This document shows positions 24,871-36,335 of a stretch of 64,000 nt of DNA, one piece after another. The position numbers and the translations under genes are program-made. The notes beneath the pieces are model-generated. The model searched no databases. It was not told the DNA's origin and was given only the letters and a program-made list of their open reading frames with translations. This stretch comes from Anisakis pegreffii (lineage: Eukaryota > Nematoda > Chromadorea > Rhabditida > Anisakidae). The stretch is from positions 19,500 to 83,499 of the forward strand of contig JAPYMA010000125.1 of the NCBI GenBank assembly GCA_035041965.1, given 5' to 3'. Position 1 is the stretch's first letter, and each line of letters starts with the position of its first letter.

Positions 24871-27800
24871 TTATTCGTGCTTCTTAGATGTACTACTTCC
24901 TCCTTTTACTCCACTTTTTTTGACCGTACTCAATAACTCATTCGTATTCAAGAACACATTCGGAATATTCGATCCGTAATAGATTTTATTATTCGCACCA
25001 ATCGCTTCAATTCTTCTCAACTCCAAAAACTCGCTGAAATTACACTAACAATTACAATAAACTATTTTTTTAAAATCAGCACTGAATGAATGCTAAATTC
25101 GCTGAGTCACGCGGTCATATTCATTTTATGGTTGATGAAGCTGTTAACGAAAACTTAATTGTACTATTGAAATGATGGATCATAAAAAAATGGCCATCAA
25201 TAATTTTCTTACGGAGTCAACAGCAATGCGTTTCCTTCAGCCTGTTTCTTTTTCGTATAATACTCGGCATCTGCTCTTGCTAATTCTCGTGCCAAATGAC
25301 TTTCATCTGTATCATTCAATTAATCGGTGCTGTTTCATTGATTAACACAAGTATTATTGGCAACAGACAATGATAACGAATTATCAAAACTGATCAATGA
25401 AAGCGACTTGAAAAATAATGAAGTAAACGGCAATGAACAACCAACCTTCCAGTTGCGAGATACGCTTCTGTGCTTCTTTTTCGGCAATATGCTGCTCATA
25501 GTGGATGGCAGCTACCTGTGCTGCCTTTTCGGCTTCTAAAAGCGTTCCAGCACAATCAAAGCATTATCATTTTCGAGTTCCAAACCTTGGAAACTGATTT
25601 GAAGTCTAACTGGCGTCCCTAATCTTCATATTCAAACGAAAATAAGAACAGTAAAAGTCCAAACATCTTTCATATTGATAAGAAACATAATGATGAGTGA
25701 TGAAGAACATCGTCAGACAGGGACACAACTTTTGTGATGCAACGATAAGAGGAGATGAGCGCAACCTCAAACAAAACAGCAAAAGGATTAAATGTCGATT
25801 CGGATGCAGAAGAGCTGTCAAATACACACTATTATATATGATGAAGAGCACATATATACCAAAATAAATGAAGGATGAAGCAAATAATTATTTAAGTGAT
25901 CAACGAATCAAACAATCAATATTCATCGTCGAATTGAATGAAACTAACCAATAACAGCTTTTTTACGCTCTGTTTCAGCCTCTTTCTCAACGACACGTTG
26001 ATGTTGAATTGCAACGAGAAGTTTCGTTTTTTCAGCTTCCCTGAATGTAATTAATACCAGTAATAATAGAGGAGAATATTACTGTTAAAGATCATACTCA
26101 ACAGCTCGTTATCCAAAACCTTAACGCCGATAATGTCAAATGTTAGACCAAAACGAAAAATACAACAACAATAGTTAAGTTGGCTTTGAACAGGCTGAAG
26201 TTTCTAGAATGAACAAAAATAGCTATATCTGAGTGCTTTGTCAAGATAATTTTTGAATATTATTTGAATAATAAATAGGATAATTTTTGAACATTATTTG
26301 AATAATGAATGTCAGCGAGTAATCAACAATAAAAATGTCAGTTCTATGTAACATTGTCTCGATGTTTTTGAACTTCTTTTACGAATTTAGTCGATCCGAT
26401 AAAAATTTCAATGGACGAAAGTCCCCAAAGGAAAGTATTCTCAGTTAATATGAGGTTCGTTAATTTGTTCACATTCAACGCTGATGAAATGATAATGGTG
26501 AGAACTGTCGACTGATGAAACTCTGCTCGCTTCCGATAATAATAGCGATGATAACAACAATAATGAACCGAAGCAATGCACAAACATTTGTTCATAATTC
26601 TGACGAATTGATTCAGGTATTTTTGGCTTCGTAACACGCACGGCTTGTACAAAAAGACCAGGCGCCATCACTGTCAAATCTTCTTGAAGCGCTGTCTTTA
26701 GATTTTCATCGATTTGATCTCAATTCCATCCATTTAAATTTTATTCAAATGAGCAACTGCCAAAAATTATCATCGCACCATTATTAATATTACAGTAATT
26801 AATCTCTAGACAATATTCTTATGTAAGTTCCGTCATCAACATACTAATGAACAATACGATAATAATTATTTTCATAAATGCAAAAAGGATAACAAACCAA
26901 ATAAATCGATATAAACTTCTTGTAGCGTATGACTACTACAGAACTGATTCACTTCATGATGAACTTTATTGAATATCAACGGCTTATCATAGTCAACCGT
27001 ATAATTCTTCACGATATCATACACTGCAATTGAACCTGCATAAGATAATCGAATTCGCATCGGCGTAATCGAGTACTGTTTCAAATGTGAATAATAGCAA
27101 CAATCAACGAGGAAATGAAATAAATAAACTAAGAATTATTCTCAAAATTCTAAATAAAGCCACAAAAAATTTTCGGCAAAGGAGATGAACATAGATTATG
27201 TATAACGAATAATAGATGAATATATGCAAGAAATAAAGCAAATTAAGAACTAACCGCTCGCTGACGACAGAATGTTGACTACTTCAATACGATCGAAGTA
27301 AATCATTACACCTCCACTGCAAAAAAAGAACGAATACGTATCAACTGGGTACGAATACGGTACTATTAGAATCATTCCGATACCACTCATATTCTTTTTC
27401 TATTATAACCATTGCCACATATCCAACCTTATTAGTGATACAACAGACAATATCAACAATCAACAAATAACCTCGTGCCACATGGTACATTTTTCGCTTC
27501 GTCGGTTTGTAGTGTAACTTGAACTGACTTGTATGTGGTAAAAAACGGGAACATCAGGTGATAACCCGGTTGACTAACACGACTCAGTAATGCACCGCCC
27601 TGAATGAAGTAATTTAATACGACATGATATAATTTGATTGAATGAAAGAAGGAATCAATCCCGTAACATTACTTCAGTGAATGTCTTTCTCACCTGATCT
27701 CGCAGCACTAAAGGAGATCCGAAAAGCGAAGAACAGATAAACATGAGACATGTGATGAAAGGATCACACACATAAGAGATGTGAAACCATGAGGATGGTT

Positions 27801-27964
27801 AATAAGAAGGCAGCAATTAAATCGAGCACAATGCTTACTCTATAATAGACTCCAACGTGTCCTTCTTCAATATGGTGTAGCGACCAGGCCATTATTAACG
27901 CAAAAAACACGGTTAAAGTGGTTAAAACGTACGGTGATAGCATCTCATACGCTGTCCTTTCCAA
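24871..27964 (-). CDS. Erlin (ER lipid-raft SPFH/prohibitin-domain protein), nine exons
   Basis: Exons, 5' to 3': 27964-27839, 27599-27472, 27316-27255, 27023-26898, 26718-26586, 26040-25949, 25535-25446, 25306-25213, 25033-24871. Every phase joins, giving 337 residues against 339 for human ERLIN2. Erlins form large ER-membrane complexes that bind cholesterol and, with RNF170, direct degradation of activated IP3 receptors. A single N-terminal membrane helix (about residues 10-30) is followed by [18 protein letters not shown], then [20 protein letters not shown], a conserved N-glycosylation site (KNYT), [39 protein letters not shown], a charged helical repeat ([28 protein letters not shown]) and the C-terminal signature [11 protein letters not shown]. 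An alternative acceptor 12 bases upstream for exon 4 would add four residues. I chose the downstream one because it keeps the family length. Confidence 0.95.
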
Positions 27965-29393
27965 TAATTACTGAAATGCGTAAATATCTCGTTTCCAATG
28001 GGACTGTGAAATTACCGATCTCGAACAAGAATTACCAGGTCAGGTTAAGACTCAGCAAATTTTTGACCTGGAAAATTTTGGCCAGGCTCGGCAAGTGCTG
28101 GTTTGGCCCAGCAAATCTCGGCCCGGCCCACTGACCCAGGACCGCCAAACCCACACTAGATTTCTGAATAACTTGAGAAAAAGAACTTGTTAAAACTGAT
28201 CTCTCAGAACTATTTCTTGCATTCAAGCACTCAGCACATCATACGTGACGAACATGTCGTTGTTACGCAACGATGTCATGACGGGTTGTAAACGCTTTAA
28301 AATACTACACAAAAAGATTATTTCTACTCATTCAACTACAACTATTTCAAGGCATTCTTCGAGCTACGTTCACTTAACACCTAACCTAGCATGCTTCCAC
28401 TCCCTCATCTATCAACTTCCAACAAAAAAAGTAACCAAAAAACCCTGTGAACCAATATTAAACTATCTTGACCATACATCCTTTCTATTGGGTGTCAGCA
28501 TGGCCCAAGACGACTAGTTGTTTAGCCCCGCCCCTCTGAGCCAGCGCTATGCGATTGATTCGAAATAGTGTGAAGAAAAGACCGGTAACGGGACTTAATC
28601 TAGTGTTTGCATTAAGGGATATGGATCTTTCAAGTCTGATTGATCCAGAGATGTGTGTCTTGAAAGATCTCGGGAATTTATGAAACACAACATTTTGTCT
28701 ATTTTTGGTAGTTACTCATTTTGAATGGCATTCCATTCCCAGCTCATTCATATTTGTTGTTTACCACCCAAGTGCGAATGAACGTAGAAATAATTGCATA
28801 TGCGCGCCACCTTGGATTTTGTTCGTCAGAAGGACTGAATAAAGTCTCAAAATGTCATTCACCAATGTTGCCTTATGGTCGCTTTGCATTACCAGAGTTA
28901 TGCCTGCATTGAGAAACGGTCGGGATCTCTACAAAACCAACCCAATCCCTCGTTGTAAGTTTGGCCGAACTTCTGAAACTAAAACATCTACAGAATCTTT
29001 CTTTCAAAATTTATGCAAACAAAATTTGCAGAGAATCTTTCCTCCGTGAACTTTCGAAACTGACATTCCGACTATACGTTTCTCCAAATTCCTTTTTCTT
29101 CCTTAATTTCTGGAATTAAAATATCCAAGAAATCATTGTGTCAAAATGTACGCAAACAAAATTCCCGAAAGATCTTTCTTCTGAAAAGTTCAACGTCTCT
29201 TATTATATAACGCAACGAATAGTTCTACTCTAGCAACGGCATAAGCTCAAAACGGATAAAACGTATATCTTCGATTTTCTGCGCAACAGTTCCATCATAC
29301 CGTAGTCGCACCTTATATATGCAAGTGTCGCTAAATTTTATGAATGTATTCTCACTTCGACCAGGTGATCTCGAAAAAAAAAAGAAAGTTTAC
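27965..29393. other. Upstream of Erlin; repeats, no secure exon
   Basis: It contains a GC-rich repeat (28035-28145) and two related short segments near 28985-29040 and 29130-29190 (AATCTTTC..., GCAAACAAAATT). Open frames are short on both strands. The Erlin promoter should lie just above 27964. Confidence 0.4.
28035..28145 (+). repeat. GC-rich dispersed repeat, copy 1
   Basis: The sequence is rich in CTCGGCA, TTTTGGCC and GGCCCGGCCCA. It shares the order CAGGTCAGGTTAAGAC...GCAAA...TTTTGGCC with a second copy at 30340-30495. Confidence 0.6.
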
Positions 29394-29552
29394 GACGATC
29401 TTCAAACTGAAAACAACGTTTCTGATAGAACTTTTCATACGCCCCAAACTTTGTCGTATTGCATTTGATTTATCGTAAGATTTGCTTTCGAATACTTCGA
29501 TCGTTTGACGATGCTCTTTCTCTGTCTTCATGCTGCTTTGGTTCACGCCCAT
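29394..29552 (-). CDS. Candidate first exon, possibly N-myristoylated protein
   Basis: An ATG at 29552 opens MGVNQSSMKTEKEHRQTI and stays open for 53 codons to a GTAAAC donor in phase 0. The MG..x.S start fits an N-myristoylation signal, and the composition is charged and coding-like. It would be head-to-head with LEPROT, about 310 bp apart, perhaps sharing a promoter. Downstream exons could not be identified with confidence, and I do not recognise a family. Confidence 0.3.
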
Positions 29553-29865
29553 TTCATATTTACGACAACGCCCGTTTTGTTGGAGCGTAATGCAAATTAT
29601 CGTGAATTATTTCATTCATTAGTTGGTGTTGTTGTTGTTATAATGAATAATTATTTTATTGTTAGCTGTTCATAGGGCGTGTGTATTGTCAGATGTTTGC
29701 ATTGAGCTTATCATATGAAGTTTACTTTTGATTCATGTAAGGATTATTATTTGTTGTTGCAGATTGAAACAGCTGTTGGGTAGAAATCGATTGAATTGGT
29801 TTTGTTGTGTTGCGCGTGTTTGTTAATTAATTTTTATATTTTGTTGGCCGCTTCACTTGTACGCG

Positions 29866-31878
29866 ATGAGTGGAGGCGTTAAAGGTTGGTTCAATTTATT
29901 GTTCTTTAGTTGCATTTTACAGTTTGATCTGCATGGAATCGGAAGACATAAACAACGGGACTTTTGCTGATAACGGGCGCCACTGCGCGTATGTGCTTAG
30001 ATTACCGCATTGCTCTATGTGTGGATATGCAATTCGAAGTCAAATCAGGAGTGTGCTTAAGTTTAGACTTACGCTTAGCCCAGTGACGAGGCTGACGCAT
30101 AGGCTCGACTTATATATGAACGTATGAGTTCACGAGCATCTGTGATGGCGCGGTGGCGCCCGTTATCAGCAAATGTACTTAAACAAGAACCCCTTCTGCT
30201 GACGTTGTGTATCTTGCTGAGACGAAACATTTCATGTGGGAAGTAAGAAAAAATGCTGACGGCGAATTTTCGTCGAATAATTCTATACCAAATCAAGAGA
30301 GACTGGACAGTTGCCGGTTCCGACCCACGAGGTTAGATCAAGCCAAGATTTACCGGGCCGAAACAAGATTTGCTAAGCCTAAGCCTGAGGCTTTCCAGGC
30401 CAGGCTAAGACCAGGCAAAATTTTGGCCCGTCTCGGCAAATTTTGGCTTTTCTCGGCAGGTCTTGGCCCAACTCGGCGACCCAGTCTGGGTACTTGCACA
30501 CTTCCGATTAAGCTTGAACTTAAATGAATTTTTCTTGTGTAAATTTGTAATTTCACATATATGTTGTGAGAAAATATTTCTTTTTTCGTCAAAAACTTTA
30601 CTTATATCCAGCCATCCATCGACTCTTTATTCGTTCTTCAGAAAGGCGGAAATAATTTCAGCAGTTGTATCACTCGCGTTTGCCGGCGTTGTTGGTCTTA
30701 CGTTACTCGTACTGGGATGTGCCCTGCCAATGTTTGGGTAAATTTTTGTACATGTTTTCATTCTCGCATTTTATTTTGCCATTTTTCATTCAACTTCTAA
30801 GGCAATCAAAATTTTTGCGTTCAGCTGAAAGAAGAAATTCGAGGAAACGGACGATAATTTCAAATGCAATTCAAATCGAAAGCTGTTGAATTCAGTTGTT
30901 GGAAAATCATTTGCTGTTGCTTGTTATTGCAGAAATTGGTGGCCAATGTTTGTGGTGGTGTTTTATATTTTATCACCGATTCCACTGGTAATCGCACAGA
31001 GATATCGTGAAGATATGAGCGGTACATCGGCTTGCGTTGAATTTGCGTTATTCGCCACCACTGGTATCGTTGTGTCGGCATTCGCGCTTCCAATGGTTTT
31101 GGCTCATGCAGATGTGGTTTGTTTATTTTTGATCGTTATGATTCATTGTTGTTTTTATAGTTTATGGATAATTTGTGAGCGCAAATGAGATCAAGTTTGC
31201 TTGCAAGCCTTATCAACTGTGATATTACCAGTAAATTTAAAGTGTAGCGAATTTGTTGTTTTCTACTCGAATTGCATGCTTGTTGCTGCGATTTTGAACG
31301 ATTTTTAAAGATTAGTTCAACTTTAATTTCAAATTATTTGAACATACATTTGGAAACATGCTCAATGATTTTGTAGTATAATCGGTTACGATGCATGTTT
31401 ATATCTATCTTCAACTTCTTTTGAATATTTATTCCCTGATTCAGTGCTGATCAATCAGTGAGTAATCATTAGTTGAACAAAATCAGTTTGTTTATGTATT
31501 TTGAAAAGCTGATGCAGTCCATTACCTTTGTTGCTGACGTTGTCCTTTAAAAAATTGTGATCGTGGCGAATGATTGCCTTGAAGGTAGTGATAAAATGGC
31601 GATGATAATAATAATATTAATGTGTTCATAGTAATACTATTTAGGTTATTATTATTATTATTATTGTTATTGTCATTATTATCATTAATACTATTATTAT
31701 TATCATTGTTATTATCGTTATTAGGTGTTGTTTGGTGAACGCTTGATTGTGATTGCAGATCAGATGGCTGGCATGTTTTAGTGTGAATCTTGGCTCTGTG
31801 GTGATGTTTTTAACAATTCTAAGTTATTTCTATTTGCATGCGGATGAAGATGGAACTTTTGCTCAACCGTTGTTTTAA
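29866..31878 (+). CDS. LEPROT/VPS55 family protein, isoform with first terminal exon
   Basis: Exons are 29866-29884, 30662-30737, 30933-31116 and 31759-31878, giving 132 residues (human LEPROT has 131). The family comprises four-helix membrane proteins of endosomes and Golgi (yeast Vps55), acting in endosome-to-vacuole sorting and in limiting receptor display at the cell surface. Exon 1 is tiny (MSGGVK plus one base). Exon 2 gives AVVSLAFAGVVGLTLLVLGC and ALPMFG. Exon 3 gives NWWPMFVVVFYILSPIPLVI, then the hallmark SACVEFALFATTGIVVSAFA. Exon 4a supplies the last helix and the tail YLHADEDGTFAQPLF. The acceptor of exon 4a (GATTGCAG) is weaker than that of the alternative exon 4b. Intron 1 contains a MITE and a GC-rich repeat. 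Confidence 0.9.
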
Positions 31879-32337
31879 AAATATTAGAATTAATGATAAT
31901 GATAATAATGGATAAGAAATATGTATTATTATCTATTATTATGATTATTATTTATATGCATATACATTTAACTATTATTCTCATCTTCACTAACAGTGTG
32001 AAAAATGAAGCGAACGAACACCTCCGTGATGATGCCTTCTGAATTTTGTGCGTTTGTTTTGATGTTTGTTTAGTTGGTTACTTTGTTTTCGCTTGGTGTT
32101 TCTTAAAACGTTTCGTTGCTCTCTTCTACGTTGTTGCTTTTCAGCCGATCGAAAAGTAATTTGTTAATGTGATCGTTATTAATGATATTATTATTAATCT
32201 TTCAGCACTTTTAATTTCAGATCTCCTCCGTATCATATTTCTTTGTGTTTTTGGCCAATATTGTCTGTTTTGGTGCTGTACTAGCGTATTTCAAAGTGTT
32301 CAACGAAGAAGAAATGAATGAAATGTCTTTGTGGTGA
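29866..32337 (+). CDS. LEPROT/VPS55, isoform with alternative terminal exon 4b
   Basis: This model uses the same first three exons, then 32221-32337, entered by TTAATTTCAG in the same phase, giving 131 residues. Exon 4b encodes ISSVSYFFVFLANIVCFGAV followed by LAYFKVFNEEEMNEMSLW. It aligns with exon 4a (F.V.L...V.F...L.YF) and has an acidic tail ending in Trp, like the vertebrate proteins. Exons 4a and 4b each carry their own stop, so they are expected to be mutually exclusive last exons. Whether both are used needs RNA evidence. Confidence 0.75.
29960..30173. mobile_element. ~214-bp MITE in LEPROT intron 1
   Basis: TTTGCTGATAACGGGCGCC followed by AC(T/C)GCGC at the left (from about 29962) is inverted at the right (30149-30173). 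The interior has no coding capacity. The inner core GCGCGGTGGCGCCC also occurs in the element at 19.8-20.7 kb. Confidence 0.7.
30340..30495 (+). repeat. GC-rich dispersed repeat, copy 2
   Basis: Repeated TTTTGGCCC, CTCGGCAAATTTTGG and CTTGGCCCAACTCGG words, in the same orientation as the copy at 28035. It lies in LEPROT intron 1 and includes GCTAAGCCTAAGCCTGAGGC. Confidence 0.6.
31636..31735 (+). repeat. (TTA)n low-complexity tract
   Basis: Imperfect ATT/TTA trinucleotides lie in the intron just before LEPROT exon 4a. Confidence 0.8.
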
Positions 32338-32344
32338 TTGGTTG

Positions 32345-32345
<1 letters not shown>

Positions 32346-32401
<56 letters not shown>
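32346..32401 (+). repeat. (TTA)n microsatellite
   Basis: A pure run of about 18 ATT/TTA units starts nine bases after the stop of LEPROT exon 4b, so it would sit in that isoform's 3' UTR. Confidence 0.9.
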
Positions 32402-32947
32402 CGTTACCATGTTGTATTGTTCGCTATTATTATATTCATAATGCTTTCTTCGTTTGTTGATAAGCTGTTGAACGTATCATTACGGATTGATCATGCTGAT
32501 TAAGCTTTTTCATATTCACTGTTATCACTATCCGTATTATCATTGTAATTATTCATATTATTATTACCATCTCATTGCGATCAATTTCAACAACTGTTCA
32601 TTGATTGATTCGTCTTTTGTTTTATTTTTATTTTTAAATTGATCTTGTTTTATGAATTGTAATCGGTTTTGTTAAGTTTTATAAGTTTTCTGACTGTTCG
32701 ATCTTGAAAAAATTGAAATGCTTTTATCAATTTGATTATTTCATCAAAAATTAAATTATGTTATCCTTTCGCCAGAAATATTCTTCGTTTATATGTGTGC
32801 GATAATGCTTGTCAATTTTGCTTGTGAACGAAAAATACACATTCTTTTTGAATGATTAATGACCAAATGTGTGAAAATTTCACCCTGATAACGAACAGTT
32901 TTTTGCACTTATGTAATTGGTTTCGGTGAATTCGTTACTTTCTTCAG

Positions 32948-33110
32948 TGACATAACGCATGAATTTTCTGATGAAACTGAATCAGTGAGAGGAATTCAAA
33001 AAGCGTCGATGATTCCTGAAAGTCGTCGTCAAGTTTCACTTCGGTTTCACGTCAGAAGAAGAGAAAATCCGAATAATGTTCTTAGTAGAATTTGCAAAGT
33101 GTTCATTTGA
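32948..33110 (+). CDS. Orphan candidate terminal exon, unrecognised
   Basis: A strong acceptor (CTTTCTTCAG) opens a frame with no methionine at its start that runs 53 codons to TGA. It reads DITHEFSDETESVRGIQKAS followed by a basic part with RRRENPNN. Composition is coding-like, but no partner exon is secure. It may belong to the unrecognised gene downstream at 34179-34810, although the phases available here do not match directly. Confidence 0.22.
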
Positions 33111-34178
33111 TGAGGTTGAGTGAACGAACTTAGATATTTTGTACGAGCATCACTCGTAACCGGTTATAGGCAATTTTACATTACAATGTAAAATGTTCAA
33201 GAAAAACCAACTCAAAACATTCTCAGTCATAATTCCACGCCTTGATTTTAGTCATTAAAGGCGTTTTTTTTCGACGACTTTATTAATTTCTATAATCGAT
33301 ACAGTAACTGGAAATATTACTGACCAAACAAGAATATATTGCCGATAGGCTGCTTTCCTTCTATCGTCATAGACTTTTCTGGTTTTCAGTTCTTGTATTC
33401 GCTTGAAACTTTCATTCTAATTAAAATGTGCTTATCAATTACTGGTTATTTTACGGATTTCAAGGTTTCGTTTCATTGGGTTGCATTTTGATTAGCATAA
33501 AGTTATGGGCATATTAGTATACTGTTATCGTGTCACATGCATTTTAATCGTAACGATAGTGGTAAAAATATTCTAAGTTGAAAGTTGAACTCGTGAAGTG
33601 TTCACGGATATTCTCAGCGCAGAATCTAAGGGCAAAGTGCGCTATGTGTCTGTTACAGTAGTAGTAGCTTGCGGACTGTTGTCACCTTTGAAGCTCACTT
33701 ATAACGTACAAATACTTATAACTGTTGAGAGATCGAAAGGGAATAGCCGTTATGTGGTAAATGTGAAATTCTTTGGTACCGTTATTGACATGAATTATTT
33801 CAGTTTCGTTTTTGAAAGCCTAAAAGAAAACAAAGCAAAATCGTTCTTCTTCGATTGACCAATCGAACAAATGAACACATTTCTGTTTGGTCGTGAACTG
33901 CAACGAATTATTACTGTTGGTCTTCTTCCACTGATCGTTTATAGTAATGGGTAGTTGATTGTACTGCCAACAAATCTGGAATTTTTTAGAACGACTGACT
34001 TATTATCAATTGCTGACACGATGCACAGGTTAGAGACGAACATTGCCAACGTGATGACTGACTTTTGAATATCTAAGCACACATAGTAGTAGGTTGTTTT
34101 GTTGTGAAATGTTTTGTTCTGGTTGAAATTTTGCGTATGAATTTTGCATATTTCTACTGATATTCGGGGTAATTTTAG

Positions 34179-34810
34179 AATTAAAGATGATCTTATCTCT
34201 CTTGGGCAGCAGTTATTCTCGACTGGAAAGGAAGGATTGCATCGTATCGTCGAGAATGTTCAACACAATTTCGCACGTCTAGCGCATAGCTCAGTGCACA
34301 CATCCAACGCTTTTTCGGATCGAGTAAATTCTAGTCGGTAGATTTATTCGATTCAGGATAGGGGTTATTCAATCTTCCTACACGAAATCTCCGTTCATTT
34401 TTGAAAGTCTGCTTTAACGATGCTCATGAGGGAATTCCACCTCAGAGGTGAAAAGAGGAATATGAGAGTGTTGGAAAGAAGTTATGGAGAACCACTGATT
34501 TCTCCAAAAAATGGGCGCCAGCTTACGACATAACACTGCAATCCGCATCACAAGAATCGAGAGGGTTTGCCAACGATAATCTAAAGAGGTGAATGGATTC
34601 AAAGAAATATGCCTGCCTGATCCAAACAAATTTCCAGAGCATACTGAAATTGGTCCCATCGCATCTTCGAGCCACTCACTTCAGGCAACCGTTGCCTACG
34701 CCAACACCTCATATCAGACGTCACCAGAACCACCGTTTGTAGCCAAAAATAATCGATCAGCCAAGTACACCTTCCGAGTGTATTCAAATGAAACCGATCA
34801 CGAGTACTGA
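34179..34810 (+). CDS. 3' part of an unrecognised gene, three exons
   Basis: Three segments join in phase: 34179-34323 (acceptor AATTTTAG, donor GTAAAT), 34408-34447 (donor GTGAAA) and 34587-34810 (acceptor CTAAAG, stop TGA). The product begins IKDDLISLGQQLFSTGKEG, continues with a helical part (HRIVENVQHNFARLAH) and ends in a Ser/Pro/Asn-rich tail finishing YSNETDHEY. It needs at least one upstream exon ending with two spare bases. I do not recognise a family. The second and third splice sites are modest. Confidence 0.35.
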
Positions 34811-36335
34811 AAGATCGGTCTATCCCAATGATCATCATATTCAGCTATTTCTTTCATAATAGAGCAACCGTGCACTATAGATGAGTAATTTTTTCCGTTG
34901 TTTAAGCATGTATTATTATGAAAAGATATTGCTATGTAATATGACGCAAGATAATGTAATGTATCACGATGAACTGTATCTGATGACGATGAGGTTTGTG
35001 TCGAAGTAGTACGATATGAATTCATTCTGTTCTGGAAAGCTGAACTGATCTCAAGCCCATGTTTCTAGACTGAAGAAGTCAAATGAGTATGGATGTATTT
35101 ACAAAAGTTATACTTGAATGAAATGATGTTATGATGATGTAATGAACATTGAATGAGTAATATGAATTGATGATCATATTGAGGTGTTGTGTGGTTGTTT
35201 TGATCTTCCAAGATAAAATTATTATGGATACTTGAGTGTGACAAGCAGTCTCTTAGTGAACTGAAAGAAAGTGGTGGAACCACATAGTTAAATCGCGATA
35301 TTGGTATCTTTTGCTTCTTCAAATGAATCACACAGATAAATGAATTTCATTGGCGGGCCCAAACATCCTAAAGATGACAACACACGGATAATCAACGAAT
35401 ATTTACGTAATCGAAATGAAAAGAACTGAACAACAACTGGCATATTTGAAAAGAAATAAGCAGCATATTGAGGAAAACAGTTTCGTTTCGCCTAAGAGAA
35501 CTGCACACGACTATTCGCATTTCGAAAATGTATGTTGTTGTTTGTCAATTACTATATAAGTACCATCTGTACAACCACTAGACACACTTTCCTCACTTCA
35601 AAATTCTACGTGTTAAATGATCAGTTGTGCTGACTTCAAGTATCATCCTTTCAGAATATTCACTGAAGCAACATGTTCCGATAATTAGTTACAGTTTTGA
35701 TGTTGCTTGTGAAGCATCACTTATCCTACCATCCACTCACCCATCCATTCATCCATCGGGCCATCCGAATCAACCAACAATGGCTGCAATCCAGCTAGTC
35801 TATATAAACGTCGATGATTCCACCATTCTTCAGCAGTTTCACTTCTTATACTTCGTTCATCCAGTTGTGTGTTTATTGCTCTTGTGAGATAATTTATTTA
35901 TCGTTCACTATCAAACTGTATAGTTAGGCACTGCTAAGAATATCTGATTTTACATTTTCACGAGTGGTCACTCACAGCGGCAAGTGTTCATTGGGTGTTT
36001 GGTTTGAATCATATTTGAATGTTCTTCTTGTTAAGATTCTACGGAACGATTGATGTTTCCTCATCGTTAATCAGTATCAGTGAGAAATGAGGGAGGCTTG
36101 CTGTGAGAAATCTGAATCTTCCTGTTAAGACACATTACTGTTCACCATTTAAACAAAAACAGTAATCACCAAAAACGAGGAAAATTGTCAAAAGTAAATA
36201 TTCGGTTGGAATTCGATCGAATTTCGGTCCATGACTATCTTTAGTTGGTTGAAAGTTTTAATTGAAAAAAATTTGATGTAAAATGTTTTCATTTATATAT
36301 TTCAAAGATTGGACTAGAGAAAAGAAAACGAAGCA
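34811..36335. other. Intergenic stretch
   Basis: I see no supportable exon. There is a CATCCA-rich patch near 35730-35765. Sequence near 36290-36335 is presumably the leader of the next gene. Confidence 0.4.

Noticed and set aside
27023..27035. Upstream acceptor for Erlin exon 4
   Set aside because: It is in frame but would insert four residues into a conserved segment. The downstream acceptor keeps the family spacing.
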